DNA of 64,000 nucleotides from positions 26,067 to 90,066 of the forward strand of contig JBBILI010000020.1 in NCBI GenBank assembly GCA_037445025.1, given 5' to 3'. The notes beneath the pieces are model-generated. The model did no database searches and was not told where the DNA came from. It saw only the letters and a program-made list of their open reading frames with translations. Shown here piece by piece: positions 25,720 through 36,335 of the stretch (position 1 is its first letter; each line of letters begins with the position of its first letter). The position numbers were made by a program, and so were the translations under genes. Origin of the DNA: CAIQQQ01 sp037445025 (GTDB lineage: Bacteria > Pseudomonadota > Alphaproteobacteria > Acetobacterales > Acetobacteraceae).

Positions 25720-26598
25720 ATGACGTTCGAGCAGCTCCGCGTGTTTGTGGCGGTGGCTGAGCGCCAGCATGTCACCCGCGCGGCTGAGGCGCTGCATCTG
25801 GCGCAGTCCGCGGTGAGCGGGGCGATCGCGGCGCTGGAGGCGCGGCATGGGGCGAAGCTGTTTCACCGGATCGGCCGCGGGATTGCGCTGACGGAGGCCG
25901 GCACGTTGTTTCTGCCGGAGGCACGGGCGGTGCTGGCCAGGGTGGAGGAGGCGGAGCTTGTGCTGTCCGAGCTTGGCAGCCTCAGGCGCGGCACGCTGGT
26001 GGTGCAGGCCAGTCAGACGATCGCCAGCTACTGGCTGCCGCGGCATGTGGTGGCGTTCCGGCGGGGGTTTCCCGGGATCGAGCTTCGTCTGACGGTGGGC
26101 AACACGGCACAGGTGGCCACGGCGGTGCGGCAGGGGATTGCCGAGCTTGGCTTCATCGAGGGGGCGATCGATGATCCGAGCCTGGCGCTGCGCCGGGTGG
26201 CGGGGGACCAGCTGGTGATTGTGGTGGCGCCCGGGCATCCCTGGGCGATTCAGGCGCATGTGGCCCCGGAGCAGCTGGCGGAGGCGGACTGGGTGCTGCG
26301 GGAGCGGGGTTCGGGGACCAGGTCGGCGTTTGAGCAGGCGCTGGTGGGTTTTGGCGTCCCGGTCGAGGATTTGCGGGTTGTGCTTGAGCTGCCGTCCAAC
26401 GAGGCGGTGCGCGGTGCGGTGGAGGCCGGGATGGGGGCGACGGCGATATCGGCCTCTGTGGTGGCCTCCAGCCTTGAAGTCGGTCTGCTGCATCAGGTGC
26501 GGCTGCCGTTGCCGGAGCGCGATTTCGTTGTGATCCATCATCCACAACGCCACCTGAGCCGTGCCGCGGCAAGCCTCCTCAAGATTGTACGTGGTTGA
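25720..26598 (+). CDS. LysR-family transcriptional regulator
   Basis: A 292-residue LysR protein. The HTH is FEQLRVFVAVAERQHVTRAAEALHLAQSAVSGAIAALE, followed by a periplasmic-binding-protein-like effector domain (GTLVVQASQTIASYWLP, LRERGSGTRSAFEQAL, VEAGMGATAISASVV). The start at 25720 begins 13 bases after the receiver stop. The RGSGTR motif and the neighbouring YeiH-type transporter recall the YeiE/CysB-like regulators of the yeiE-yeiH pair. Here, however, the two genes converge instead of diverging, so direct control is an inference. Confidence 0.88.
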   Translation: MTFEQLRVFVAVAERQHVTRAAEALHLAQSAVSGAIAALEARHGAKLFHRIGRGIALTEAGTLFLPEARAVLARVEEAELVLSELGSLRRGTLVVQASQTIASYWLPRHVVAFRRGFPGIELRLTVGNTAQVATAVRQGIAELGFIEGAIDDPSLALRRVAGDQLVIVVAPGHPWAIQAHVAPEQLAEADWVLRERGSGTRSAFEQALVGFGVPVEDLRVVLELPSNEAVRGAVEAGMGATAISASVVASSLEVGLLHQVRLPLPERDFVVIHHPQRHLSRAAASLLKIVRG

Positions 26599-26621
26599 CG
26601 CGGAGCTTTCCGGAAGGGCTC

Positions 26622-26667
26622 GCGCCAGCGTTTGAAAGTCTTTTGCTTCTTTTCTTCGCTAAAGAAG
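26622..26667. repeat. AT-rich palindromic intergenic element, copy 4 (half copy)
   Basis: Only the CTTCTTTTC side hairpin (26646-26667, with the loop changed to CTTCGCTA) and the preceding GTTTGAAAGTCTTTTG are kept. A remnant core, TTTCCGGAAGGG, precedes it. It sits between the stops of convergent LysR and YeiH genes. Confidence 0.75.
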
Positions 26668-26674
26668 TACTTGC

Positions 26675-27745
26675 TTACTGGATCTGCAGCAGGTGGATCA
26701 ATCCAACGCTAATCGTCGCCAGCAGGATCAGCGACAGCGTCACTGTGGCCGTCACCCGTCCGCCGGCGCGGGCGACGATCTTGAGATCAGTTCCCAGTCC
26801 CAATGCGGCCATCGAGATCACGGTGAGCATGCCGGAGATGCTGGCAATCGGTGCCAGGGCTGCGTTTGGCACCAGGTTGGCCGAGCGGAGGGCTGCAAGG
26901 GCGAGGAAGCCGATGATGAACCACGGCACCAGTTTGTGGAGGGGCGGACGGGTGGCGCCATGCTCGCGGCTGCGGCCGGTGACGAGTGACAGGCCGAGCA
27001 CGACGGGGCCGAGCATCAGCACGCGCACCAGCTTGACCAGGGTGCCGATCTGCACGGCGGTGGCGCCGATTGGGGCGGTGGCGGCGAGCACCTGGGGCAC
27101 GGCGTAGACGGTGAGCCCGGCGAGGATGCCGTATTGCAGGTTGCTGAGGTGCAGCAGCACCGGCAGCAGCGGCAAGGCGAGCACGACGATGACGCCGAGC
27201 ACCGCGGTGAAGGCGATGGAGGCGGTGATGTCCTTGCCGTCGGCACCGATCACGGGGGCGACGGCTGCGATGGCGGAGTTGCCGCAGATGGAGTTGCCGC
27301 AGGCCACCAGGGTTGCCATGCGTTTGGGCAGGCCGAGCAGCCGGCCGATGGCGTAGCTGGCGGGCAGGGCCACCGCCACCACGGCCACGATGCCGAGCAG
27401 CAGCAGCGGGCCGGCTGCGAGGATGGTGCGTGCGCTGATGGCGGCACCGAGCAGGAAGACCGCGATTTCCAGCAGCATCTTGGCGCTGAAGGCGATGCCG
27501 GGGCGGAAGCGTTCGCCGGGTGTCCAGGCGGTGCGGACCAGGGTGCCGACGAGGATGGCGAGGACCAGCGCCTCCAGCCAGGTGGCGCCGAAGGCGGTGC
27601 CTTCGAGGCGTTCGACCAGCTCGGCTGCGAGAGTGACGCCGATGCACAGCGCAAGCCCTGGCAGCAGCCGAAGCACAGGATGCTGCAGGGCCTCGCCGGA
27701 CCAGAGGCGGGACATGCGCAGCGGCGCGGGTGTGGAATTCGACAT
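26675..27745 (-). CDS. YeiH-family putative sulfate exporter
   Basis: A 356-residue inner-membrane protein with about 10 hydrophobic segments. The family signatures are PGLALCIGVTLAA, FSAKMLLEIAVFLLGAAISA, TLVACGNSICGNSAIAAVAPVIGA (the conserved asparagine-glycine loop) and VPQVLAAT. Start at 27745 with AAAGAG upstream. The UPF0324/YeiH family is annotated as putative sulfate exporter by genetic association; transport has been shown for few members. The gene converges with a LysR regulator. Confidence 0.88.
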   Translation of the reverse strand: MSNSTPAPLRMSRLWSGEALQHPVLRLLPGLALCIGVTLAAELVERLEGTAFGATWLEALVLAILVGTLVRTAWTPGERFRPGIAFSAKMLLEIAVFLLGAAISARTILAAGPLLLLGIVAVVAVALPASYAIGRLLGLPKRMATLVACGNSICGNSAIAAVAPVIGADGKDITASIAFTAVLGVIVVLALPLLPVLLHLSNLQYGILAGLTVYAVPQVLAATAPIGATAVQIGTLVKLVRVLMLGPVVLGLSLVTGRSREHGATRPPLHKLVPWFIIGFLALAALRSANLVPNAALAPIASISGMLTVISMAALGLGTDLKIVARAGGRVTATVTLSLILLATISVGLIHLLQIQ

Positions 27746-27976
27746 GGTGGGCTCTTTCGCGGAACTGTCATCACCATGCGATGGCACGGGGTGCCGATCC
27801 AATGGCAAGCCGCGATCGCACCAATCGGAATTACCGATAGAATCTTCGCGATTGCGATGCATTGACGTCACCCCTTTGACACATCCAATATGCGCCGACC
27901 GCATGGCTGTCCCTCGGATTGAGGATGGCCTGCTTTTTGCGTGACCTGGATGAACTGCATCCCTCCGGAGCCCGAC

Positions 27977-29767
27977 ATGACCGAACAAGAACTGCGCAAG
28001 CTGATCGATGGCGTGAAGACGGGGCATCTGGAGCGGCGATCGTTCCTGCGCCGCATGCTGGCCGTGGGCCTGGCGGCGCCGTTGGCCAACCAGCTGCTGG
28101 CGCTGTCCGGCGTGCCGATGGCCCAGGCCGCGACGCCATACAAGCCGACCAAGGCCGGCGGCGGCGGCACGCTGAAGCTGCTGTGGTGGCAGGGCCCCAC
28201 GCTGCTGAACCCGCATTTCGCCACCGGCACCAAGGACCAGGACGGCTCGCGGCTGTTCTACGAGCCGCTGGCCGGTTGGAACTCCACCGGCGACCTCATC
28301 CCGATTCTGGCGGCAGAACTGCCGAGCACCGCCAACGGCGGCCTGTCGCCGGATGGCAAGGTCATCACCTGGAAGCTGAAGCAGGGCGTGAAATGGCATG
28401 ACGGCATGCCCTTCACCGCCGATGACCTGGTGTTCAACTGGGAATACGCCCGCAATCCGGCCACGGCGGCCGTCACCTCCGGTAGCTACAAGGACATCCT
28501 GGTCGAGAAGGTCGACACCTACACGATCAAGATCACCTACCCGAAGCCGACGCCGTTCTGGGCGGATGCTTTCGTCAGCGCCGTCGGCATGATCATTCCG
28601 AAGCATCTGTTCGCCGACTTCGCCGGCGACAAGTCCCGCGACGCGCCGACCAACCTCAAGCCGGTCGGCACCGGCCCCTACATCTTCAAGGAGTTCCGCC
28701 CGGGCGATCTCGTCACCGGGGTGATCAACCCGAACTACCACATGCCCAACCGGCCGTATTTCGACGCGGTGGAGATGAAGGGCGGCGGTGACGCGGTGTC
28801 GGCCGCGCGCGCGGTGCTGCAGACCGGCGAGTATGACTTCGCCTGGAACCTGCAGGTGGAGGACGAGGTGCTGACCCGCCTGGAGGCCGGCGGCAAGGGG
28901 GCGGTGCGCATCACCGAGGGCGGCAGCATCGAGCACATCCAGTGCAACTTCACCGACCCGAACAAGGAAGTCGATGGCGAACGTTCCAGCGCCAAGACGA
29001 AGCATCCTTCGCTCACGGATCCCGCGGTGCGCGAGGCGCTGTCCTACCTCGTCGACAAGGATTCGGTGCACAAGTTCATCTATGGCCGCGGCGGCAACGC
29101 CACGGCGAACTTCATCTTCAACCCCGAGCGCTTCGCCTCGAAGAACACGCATTACGAATTCAATGTCGACAAGGCGATCGCCATTCTCGACAAGGCGGGC
29201 TGGAAGCCGGGGCCTGACGGCATCCGGGTGAAGGACGGGGTGAAGCTGGCCTATCTTTACCAGACCTCGATCAACCAGCCGCGCCAGAAGACCCAGGCCA
29301 TCGTCAAACAGGCCTGCGCCAAGGCCGGCATCGGCATCGAGATCAAGGCGGTGACGGCTTCGGTGTTCTTCTCATCGGATGTCGCCAACCCCGACACCTA
29401 TCCGCATTTCTATGCCGACCTGCAGATGTACACCAACGGGCCGACGGCGCCGGACCCGGCGATCTTCCTGCAGCAGTTCCTCAGCACCGAGCTGTGTCAG
29501 AAATCCAACAAATGGCAGGGCCGCAACATCACGCGCTGGGTCAGTGAGGAGTACGACACGACCTGGCATGCCCAGGAGGCCGAGCTTGACCCGATCAAGC
29601 GGGCTGCGCTGATGATCCATCTGAACGACCTGGTGATCAACAATCACGTTGTCATTCCGGTGGTGACGCGGCCGAGTGTTGCCGCCGTCTCCAAGCCGCT
29701 GATCTGCGAGCTCAGCGGCTTCGACAGCTACATCTGGGACTACGCCAACTGGTACAAGGAAGTCTGA
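27977..29767 (+). CDS. Peptide-type ABC transporter substrate-binding protein
   Basis: A 596-residue cluster C (SBP_bac_5) binding protein. The start at 27977 follows CCGGAG. The N-terminus carries a twin-arginine-like export signal (RRSFLRRMLAVGLAAPLANQ ... PMAQA) cleaved near residue 50. Family features are GWNSTGDLIPILAAELPS, ITWKLKQGVKWHDGMPFTADDLVFNWEY and LKPVGTGPYIFKEF. It binds a peptide or similarly sized polar ligand in the periplasm and hands it to the two permeases downstream. It is the first gene of a six-gene operon ending with an enolase-superfamily enzyme. Confidence 0.92.
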   Translation: MTEQELRKLIDGVKTGHLERRSFLRRMLAVGLAAPLANQLLALSGVPMAQAATPYKPTKAGGGGTLKLLWWQGPTLLNPHFATGTKDQDGSRLFYEPLAGWNSTGDLIPILAAELPSTANGGLSPDGKVITWKLKQGVKWHDGMPFTADDLVFNWEYARNPATAAVTSGSYKDILVEKVDTYTIKITYPKPTPFWADAFVSAVGMIIPKHLFADFAGDKSRDAPTNLKPVGTGPYIFKEFRPGDLVTGVINPNYHMPNRPYFDAVEMKGGGDAVSAARAVLQTGEYDFAWNLQVEDEVLTRLEAGGKGAVRITEGGSIEHIQCNFTDPNKEVDGERSSAKTKHPSLTDPAVREALSYLVDKDSVHKFIYGRGGNATANFIFNPERFASKNTHYEFNVDKAIAILDKAGWKPGPDGIRVKDGVKLAYLYQTSINQPRQKTQAIVKQACAKAGIGIEIKAVTASVFFSSDVANPDTYPHFYADLQMYTNGPTAPDPAIFLQQFLSTELCQKSNKWQGRNITRWVSEEYDTTWHAQEAELDPIKRAALMIHLNDLVINNHVVIPVVTRPSVAAVSKPLICELSGFDSYIWDYANWYKEV

Positions 29768-29782
29768 GACCGGATCGGTTTC

Positions 29783-30745
29783 ATGTCCCCCACCTACGTG
29801 CTGCGGCGGCTGCTGCTGTCGATCCCGAGCCTGCTCGGGATCTCGGTGGTGCTGTTCACCGTGCTGGCGATGGCGCCGGGCGATCCGTTCGGCGATATCG
29901 TCATGAACCCGAACGTGCCGGCGTCGGTGGCCGCGGCGCTGCGGGCGAAGTTCGGGCTCGATGACCCGATCTACATCCGCTACCTCCACTGGCTCGCGGC
30001 GATGGTGCAGGGTGACTGGGGGTTTTCCTTCCAAAGCCGCATCGATGTCGACACGCTGATCCTGCAGCGGCTGCCGACGACGTTGATCGTCATCGGCGCG
30101 TCGCAGGTGGTGGCGATGCTGGTGGCCATTCCGGTGGGGGTGCTGGCGGCGGCCAAGCCGTATTCGCTGTTCGACCAGGTGGCGAACACGCTGGCGTTCG
30201 TGGGGTTCTCGCTGCCGACCTTCTTCACGGGGCTGCTGCTGATCCTGATCTTTTCGGTGCAGCTCGGCTGGCTGCCGTTCGTGTATCGCACCGACCTCAA
30301 CACGCACGGGCTTGCCTATCTCGCTGATGAGATCAAGCAGTCCATCATGCCGGTGATGGTGCTGGGGCTGTTCCAGGGCGCGTCGCTGGTGCGCTTCGTG
30401 CGCTCCTCGGTGATGGATGTGGTGAAGCTCGACTATGTCACCACCGCGCGCTCCAAGGGCATCGGCCGCAGCCGGGTGCTGCTGCGCCATGTCGTGCGCA
30501 ACGCAATGATCCCCGTGGTGACGCTGATCGCGCTGCAGATGCCCATCGTGTTCGGCGGCGCCATCGTGACCGAGCAGATCTTTCGCATCCCCGGCATCGG
30601 CTCGCTGCTGATCACCGCCATTCTGGCCAACGACACGCCGGTGGTGATGGCCGTGACGTTCGTGTTCGCCTGCCTTGTCGTTCTGTTCAACCTGATCGCG
30701 GACATTTTGTATGGCTGGCTCGACCCCCGCATCGCTTTCCGCTGA
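29783..30745 (+). CDS. ABC transporter permease (DppB/OppB type)
   Basis: A 320-residue inner-membrane permease with about six membrane segments: RRLLLSIPSLLGISVVLFTV at the start, then ASQVVAMLVAIPVGVLAAAK. The EAA-type coupling loop contains YVTTARSKGIGRSRVLLRHVVRNAMIP. It sits 15 bases after the binding-protein gene and overlaps the second permease gene by 35 bases. It forms the transmembrane channel with that protein. Confidence 0.92.
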   Translation: MSPTYVLRRLLLSIPSLLGISVVLFTVLAMAPGDPFGDIVMNPNVPASVAAALRAKFGLDDPIYIRYLHWLAAMVQGDWGFSFQSRIDVDTLILQRLPTTLIVIGASQVVAMLVAIPVGVLAAAKPYSLFDQVANTLAFVGFSLPTFFTGLLLILIFSVQLGWLPFVYRTDLNTHGLAYLADEIKQSIMPVMVLGLFQGASLVRFVRSSVMDVVKLDYVTTARSKGIGRSRVLLRHVVRNAMIPVVTLIALQMPIVFGGAIVTEQIFRIPGIGSLLITAILANDTPVVMAVTFVFACLVVLFNLIADILYGWLDPRIAFR

Positions 30746-31664
30746 CGCGGTCGTGGCGCAGGCCACATCTGCGTCGCGCCCAAGAAAGCCGGTGTCGCCG
30801 GCGGCCGAGGCATGGCGACGGTTTCGCAAGCACCGGCTGGCGGTGGTGAGCCTTGGCATTCTGGGGTTCTTCGTCTTCGCCATCGTGGCCGGGCCGTTTC
30901 TGTGGCGGGTGCCGATCAACGATGTGGATTTCGCGGCACAGACGGCCTGGCCGTCCTGGACGCATCCGCTGGGCACCGACGATCTGGGGCAGGATCTGCT
31001 GGCGCGGCTGATCTATGGCGGGCGCGTGTCGCTGGCCGTGGGGCTGGCGGCGATGATGGTCTCGGTGTTCGTGGGCGTGGTGGTCGGTGCCATCGCCGGC
31101 ATGGCCAGCGGCTGGGTGGACGCGGTGCTGATGTGGGTGACCGACCTGTTCCTGTCGCTGCCGCAGCTGCCGCTGCTGCTGATGGTGATCTATCTGTTCC
31201 GCGACGCGCTGAAGGCGGCGTTCGGCGTGGAAGGCGGCGTGTTCATCATGATCGTGCTGGTGATCGGCGGGCTGCGCTGGATGCCGAATGCGCGGCTGGT
31301 GCGCGCACAGTTTCTCTCGCTGCGCGAGAAGGAGTTCGTCGAGGCGGCCCGCGCGCTGGGCGCGTCGCGGCTGCGGCTGGTGGTGCGGCATATCCTGCCC
31401 AACGCGCTGGGCCCGGTGATCGTGGCAGGGACGATCGACGTGGCGGCGGCGATCATTGCGGAATCGACGCTGTCGTTTCTGGGGCTCGGCTTTCCGCCCG
31501 ACATTCCCACCTGGGGGCGGGTGCTGTTCGACGCCAAGGACTATCTCGACATCGCACCGTACTGGGCGCTGTTTCCCGGCGCCTGCATCTTCTTTGCGGT
31601 GCTCTCCATCAATTTCATCGGTGACGGCCTGCGCGACACGCTCGACCCGCGCCGCGTGCTCTAG
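30711..31664 (+). CDS. ABC transporter permease (DppC/OppC type)
   Basis: A 317-residue permease. A polar N-terminal segment precedes AWRRFRKHRLAVVSLGILGF. The body shows THPLGTDDLGQDLLARLIYGGRVSL, and the EAA loop reads EFVEAARALGASRLRLVVRHILPNAL. The overlap of 35 bases with the first permease gene suggests coupling. The ATG at 30711 lacks a strong ribosome site; later starts would shorten only the polar N-terminus. Confidence 0.9.
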   Translation: MAGSTPASLSADAVVAQATSASRPRKPVSPAAEAWRRFRKHRLAVVSLGILGFFVFAIVAGPFLWRVPINDVDFAAQTAWPSWTHPLGTDDLGQDLLARLIYGGRVSLAVGLAAMMVSVFVGVVVGAIAGMASGWVDAVLMWVTDLFLSLPQLPLLLMVIYLFRDALKAAFGVEGGVFIMIVLVIGGLRWMPNARLVRAQFLSLREKEFVEAARALGASRLRLVVRHILPNALGPVIVAGTIDVAAAIIAESTLSFLGLGFPPDIPTWGRVLFDAKDYLDIAPYWALFPGACIFFAVLSINFIGDGLRDTLDPRRVL

Positions 31665-31673
31665 GACGATATC

Positions 31674-32641
31674 GTGTCAGAAACGCTGCTCGATATCCGT
31701 GGGCTCAAGACGTGGTTCAAGACCGATGACGGGATGGTGCAGGCCGTCGATGGCGTGAGCCTTACCGTGGCGAAGGGCGAGACGCTGGCCGTGGTGGGCG
31801 AATCGGGCAGCGGCAAGACGGTCACGGCCCGCTCGGTGCTCAAGCTGATCGACATGCCGCCCGGGCGTTTCGAATCCGGTCAGATCCTGTGGCGTGGGCG
31901 GGACCTCATTCCGCTCGGCAACGATGCGATGGACAGCATCCGCGCCAAAGAGATCGCGATGGTGTTCCAGGAGCCGATGACCTCGCTGAACCCCGTCTAT
32001 TCCGTGGGTGAGCAGATCGCGGAATCGCTGATCACGCATGAAGGCCTGTCGAAGAAGGCGGCACTCGACGGCGCCGTCGAGATGCTAAGGCTGGTACAGA
32101 TCTCGAGCCCCGAGCGGCGCGTGCATGACTATCCCCACCAGTTCTCCGGCGGGCAGCGGCAGCGGGTGATGATCGCCATGGCGCTCGCGTGCAAGCCGCA
32201 GCTGCTGATCGCCGACGAGCCGACCACGGCACTCGATGTCACCATCCAGGCACAGATCCTGGACCTGATGAACGACATGAAGCAGCGCTTCGGCATGGCG
32301 ATCATGCTGATCACCCACGCCATGGGCGTGGTGGCGGAGAACGCCGAGCGCGTGGTGGTGATGTATGCCGGCAAGGTGGTGGAGGAGGCGACGGTGGAAG
32401 CCCTTTTCGCGCAGCCGCGCCACCCCTACACGCAGGGACTGATCCGATCGATCCCGCGCGTCGATGCGCATGCGGAAGGGCGGGTGCGGCTGGAGCAGAT
32501 CCCCGGCACGGTGCCGAGCCTGCTGAACCCGCCGAAAGGCTGCCGCTTCGCCGCGCGCTGCCGGTTCACGATGGATATCTGCCGCACCACCGAGCCGCCG
32601 CTGCGCGAGGTCGGCGCGGGGCACAAAGTGGCGTGCGTGCT

Positions 32642-32645
<4 letters not shown>
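31674..32645 (+). CDS. ABC transporter ATP-binding protein (DppD/OppD type)
   Basis: A 323-residue ATPase starting at a GTG at 31674 (AGGA upstream). Walker A is GESGSGKT, the signature is FSGGQRQRVMIAMAL, Walker B is LLIADEPTTALDV, and the oligopeptide-binding C-terminal extension ends with the cysteine motif CRFAARCRFTMDIC...ACVL (iron-sulfur-like cluster ligands seen in OppD/OppF). Its stop overlaps the next start (GTGA). Confidence 0.92.
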
Positions 32646-33616
<971 letters not shown>

Positions 33617-33617
33617 C

Positions 33618-34733
33618 ATGAAGATCACCGCGATCACGGCCTGGCAGGTCGATCTGCCGCTGCGCGAGGGCCGCTACAGCTGGTCCAACGGCAATTTCGT
33701 CGATGTGTTCGATGCCACCGTGGTGGCGGTGGAGACGGACGAAGGGATCACCGGGTATGCCGAATGCTGCCCGCTGGGCTCGGCCTATCTGCCCTCCTAC
33801 GCCGCGGGGGTGCGGGCGGGGCTGAAGGAGATCGGGCCGAAGCTGATCGGGCTCGACCCCACCAATCTCGGCGCGCTGAACCGGGCGATGGATGCGGCGC
33901 TGCGCGGCCATCCGTATGTGAAGGCGCCGATCGACATCGCCTGCTGGGACATTCTGGGCAAGGTGACGGGTCTGCCGCTGCACACATTGCTTGGCGGGGC
34001 GGCGCAAGAGCGGGTGGCCCTGTACCGCGCGATCTCGCAGGAGGCGCCGGCGGCGATGGCGGCGAAGATCGCGGGGTATCGGGCCGAGGGCTACACCAGG
34101 TTCCAGCTCAAGGTGGGGGCGGACGCGGACACGGATATTGCGCGCATCCACGCCACACGGGCGGTGCTGGGGAACTCCGACATTCTGGTGGCCGATGCCA
34201 ACACGGGCTGGACGCGCCACGAGGCGGCGCGGGTGGTGGCGGCGGTGGCCGAGGTGGACGTGTATATCGAGCAGCCCTGCGCGAGCTATGCCGAATGCCT
34301 TTCCATCCGCCGACGCACCGCGCGGCCGTTCATCCTTGATGAGGTCATCGACGATGTCGGCACGCTGGTGCGCGGCCTGGGCGATGACGCGATGGACATC
34401 ATCAATCTCAAGATCTCCAAGGTCGGCGGTCTCACCAAGGCCAAGCTGATCCGCGACCTGTGTGTCGCCTCCGGGATTGCCATGACGATCGAGGACACCT
34501 GGGGCGGCGACATCGTCACCGCCACCATCGCCCATCTCGCGCGTTCCACGCCGGAGGAGTTCTGCTTCTCGGCCACCGATTTCAACAGCTACGGTACCGT
34601 CACGATCGCCGATGGCGCGCCTGGCCGGGTGGATGGGTTCATGACCACGACCGAGGCGCCGGGGCTGGGGATCACGCCGCGGATGGAGGTGCTGGGCCAG
34701 TCGGTGCTGCGGATCGGCTCCGGCGGGGCCTGA
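33618..34733 (+). CDS. Mandelate racemase/muconate lactonizing enzyme family protein
   Basis: A 371-residue enolase-superfamily enzyme. The metal ligands are readable as Asp in LVADANTGW, Glu in YIEQP and Glu in FILDEVID. A catalytic Lys sits in FQLKVGAD, where only the second position of the usual KxK is lysine, and another is in NLKISKVGG. The motif IEDTWGGDIV resembles the hydroxyproline-betaine epimerase/cis-3-hydroxyproline dehydratase branch. Start at 33618, 1 base after the ATPase stop, with AGGGG upstream. It is the last gene of the importer operon and should act on the imported compound. An amino-acid or betaine epimerase/dehydratase is the best guess. Confidence 0.85.
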   Translation: MKITAITAWQVDLPLREGRYSWSNGNFVDVFDATVVAVETDEGITGYAECCPLGSAYLPSYAAGVRAGLKEIGPKLIGLDPTNLGALNRAMDAALRGHPYVKAPIDIACWDILGKVTGLPLHTLLGGAAQERVALYRAISQEAPAAMAAKIAGYRAEGYTRFQLKVGADADTDIARIHATRAVLGNSDILVADANTGWTRHEAARVVAAVAEVDVYIEQPCASYAECLSIRRRTARPFILDEVIDDVGTLVRGLGDDAMDIINLKISKVGGLTKAKLIRDLCVASGIAMTIEDTWGGDIVTATIAHLARSTPEEFCFSATDFNSYGTVTIADGAPGRVDGFMTTTEAPGLGITPRMEVLGQSVLRIGSGGA

Positions 34734-34760
34734 CGGGCGCGACCGCGCGGGCCTGGCGCA

Positions 34761-36335
34761 TCACCGGGGCGGCAGGCCGCTGGTGGGGATGATCCGCGGC
34801 GTGGGCCCCGGGGGCGGCGGCACCAGTGCCATGATGGTCGACGTATCCGGGTTGGTGATGTAGCTCACCAGCGACGTGGCTGATTTTCCCGGAGGCGGTG
34901 TCTGGCCGTCACAGATCAGCCCGATGTATTGCAGATCCTCATCGAGAGCTTGCCTGTTGGCTGGCACCATCGGCGTCAGGTAACTCTTGCGATAGAGCCA
35001 CAGCAGATCGGTTGGGGCGAATTCGAGCAGATCGCCAATGCCGAATGCCATGGGCTGCGGGAATTTGTCCGACAGGGTGAGGTTGCCCGATCGGCCGACG
35101 CCGAACTGCAAGGTGCCGCCGGCGCCGGTGAGGCTCCCCGTCAGTCCGGCGACCTTGGCCGCCTCGGCGGTCAGCAGACCTTGGGTGGCGGTCACCGGGT
35201 CTGTGGCTGTGACAGGCGCCGCAGGGGCGGCTGCCGGTGCTGGCGCCGGAGCAGGCGCGGGCGAAGGTGTGGCCGGTTTGGCGGTGGCTGCGGCGAGCGA
35301 GACGCCCAACTGGCCCGCAAGGGTGGAGGAGGATTTGTAGGCATAGGAGATGGCGTGGGCATAGACCACCTCATTGGCCACCATGACCTGCATCTTGCTG
35401 TCGTTCAGCGTCTTGAGGTCGGGGAAGCAGGCGGCTGGCAGCAGGTCCGGCCGCTTCTGGCTGATATATTCGAGAAAGACGGATGGTGTGAACTGCTTGG
35501 CCGCAAGCCCTTCCTCCAGTTTGCGAAGCTGCTGTATCTCGACATCGAAGGGCAGATGGACCTCCTCGATATCGGTGAGCGAGATATCGAGACCCACGGC
35601 GGAGGACGCGCCCAGCCCGAGCTTGGCGAGGAAGCTGCTGATCGGGGCGGCTGCCCCCAGCTCGATGTCGGAGACGCTGGCAACCGAGATCTCCGGCAGC
35701 TCGACACGTCGCAGCCTCAGGTCGCTGGTGGCCCCCTGCTGCTGGATGTCATATGGGAATGACGGAGGTTTGGTGCCGGCGGGTGCGGGCGTGGGCTGGC
35801 ACCTTGTGGCGAAATCGGCAGGGGGCGCGGGTGTGGGCGTCGGAGTCGGCGCCGGGGATTTTGGAGCGGGCTGCACCGCGGCCTGCGCCGAGGTGGTGAT
35901 GGTGTCGGTTCGCGTGGTGCCGCCTGCCGTGATGCTGGTGGTGATGGTTGCACCGGTTCCGGCGGGCACAGGTGCCGGGGTGGGCGCAGGCGTGGCACCG
36001 CCTGGCGCGGGAGTGGCCGTGGTGCCGGCTGGCTGCAGTCTGTAGCGGGTACAATACGTGTCCCGGAGCGCCTGGTAGATGGAAGTCGGGTTGCTCGAAC
36101 TGATGCGGTTCAACCAGACCGCTGGTGGGGCATCCGCGGTGTTCTCCAGCCTGGGGACATAGAGAAAGACATCGCCGATCTGAACATCTTCCTGCATCGG
36201 ATAGATCGGGAGGAGATTGTATTGCTGGATGGAGTCGCTCCATCGTTTGGCGACAGGGATGCGCGGTGGGTCACCGGCGCAGGCGCTCAGCAGGATCGGG
36301 GCCAGAAGGGTCCAACGCGCGTGCGATACTGTCAT
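34761..36335 (-). CDS. Lipoprotein of unknown function with Pro/Ala-rich linkers
   Basis: A 524-residue protein starting at 36335 (GAAGGG upstream). A lipoprotein signal LLAPILLSACAG gives an acylated Cys at residue 19, so it should be anchored to a membrane. Two low-complexity linkers (PTPAPVPAGTG..., SPAPTPTPTPAPPA and later PATPSPAPAPAPAP) separate three conserved-looking parts: residues 20-95, 200-335 (LRLRRVELPEISVASVSDIEL, IQQLRKLEEGLAAKQFTP) and 400-510. No family is recognised. It converges with the importer operon and is followed upstream by a 306-base gap. Confidence 0.7.
   Translation of the reverse strand: MTVSHARWTLLAPILLSACAGDPPRIPVAKRWSDSIQQYNLLPIYPMQEDVQIGDVFLYVPRLENTADAPPAVWLNRISSSNPTSIYQALRDTYCTRYRLQPAGTTATPAPGGATPAPTPAPVPAGTGATITTSITAGGTTRTDTITTSAQAAVQPAPKSPAPTPTPTPAPPADFATRCQPTPAPAGTKPPSFPYDIQQQGATSDLRLRRVELPEISVASVSDIELGAAAPISSFLAKLGLGASSAVGLDISLTDIEEVHLPFDVEIQQLRKLEEGLAAKQFTPSVFLEYISQKRPDLLPAACFPDLKTLNDSKMQVMVANEVVYAHAISYAYKSSSTLAGQLGVSLAAATAKPATPSPAPAPAPAPAAAPAAPVTATDPVTATQGLLTAEAAKVAGLTGSLTGAGGTLQFGVGRSGNLTLSDKFPQPMAFGIGDLLEFAPTDLLWLYRKSYLTPMVPANRQALDEDLQYIGLICDGQTPPPGKSATSLVSYITNPDTSTIMALVPPPPGPTPRIIPTSGLPPR

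Noticed and set aside
28070..28130. Twin-arginine signal of the binding protein taken as proof of Tat export
   Set aside because: The RRSFLRR pattern is close to but not a full consensus Tat motif; only a possible Tat signal is claimed.
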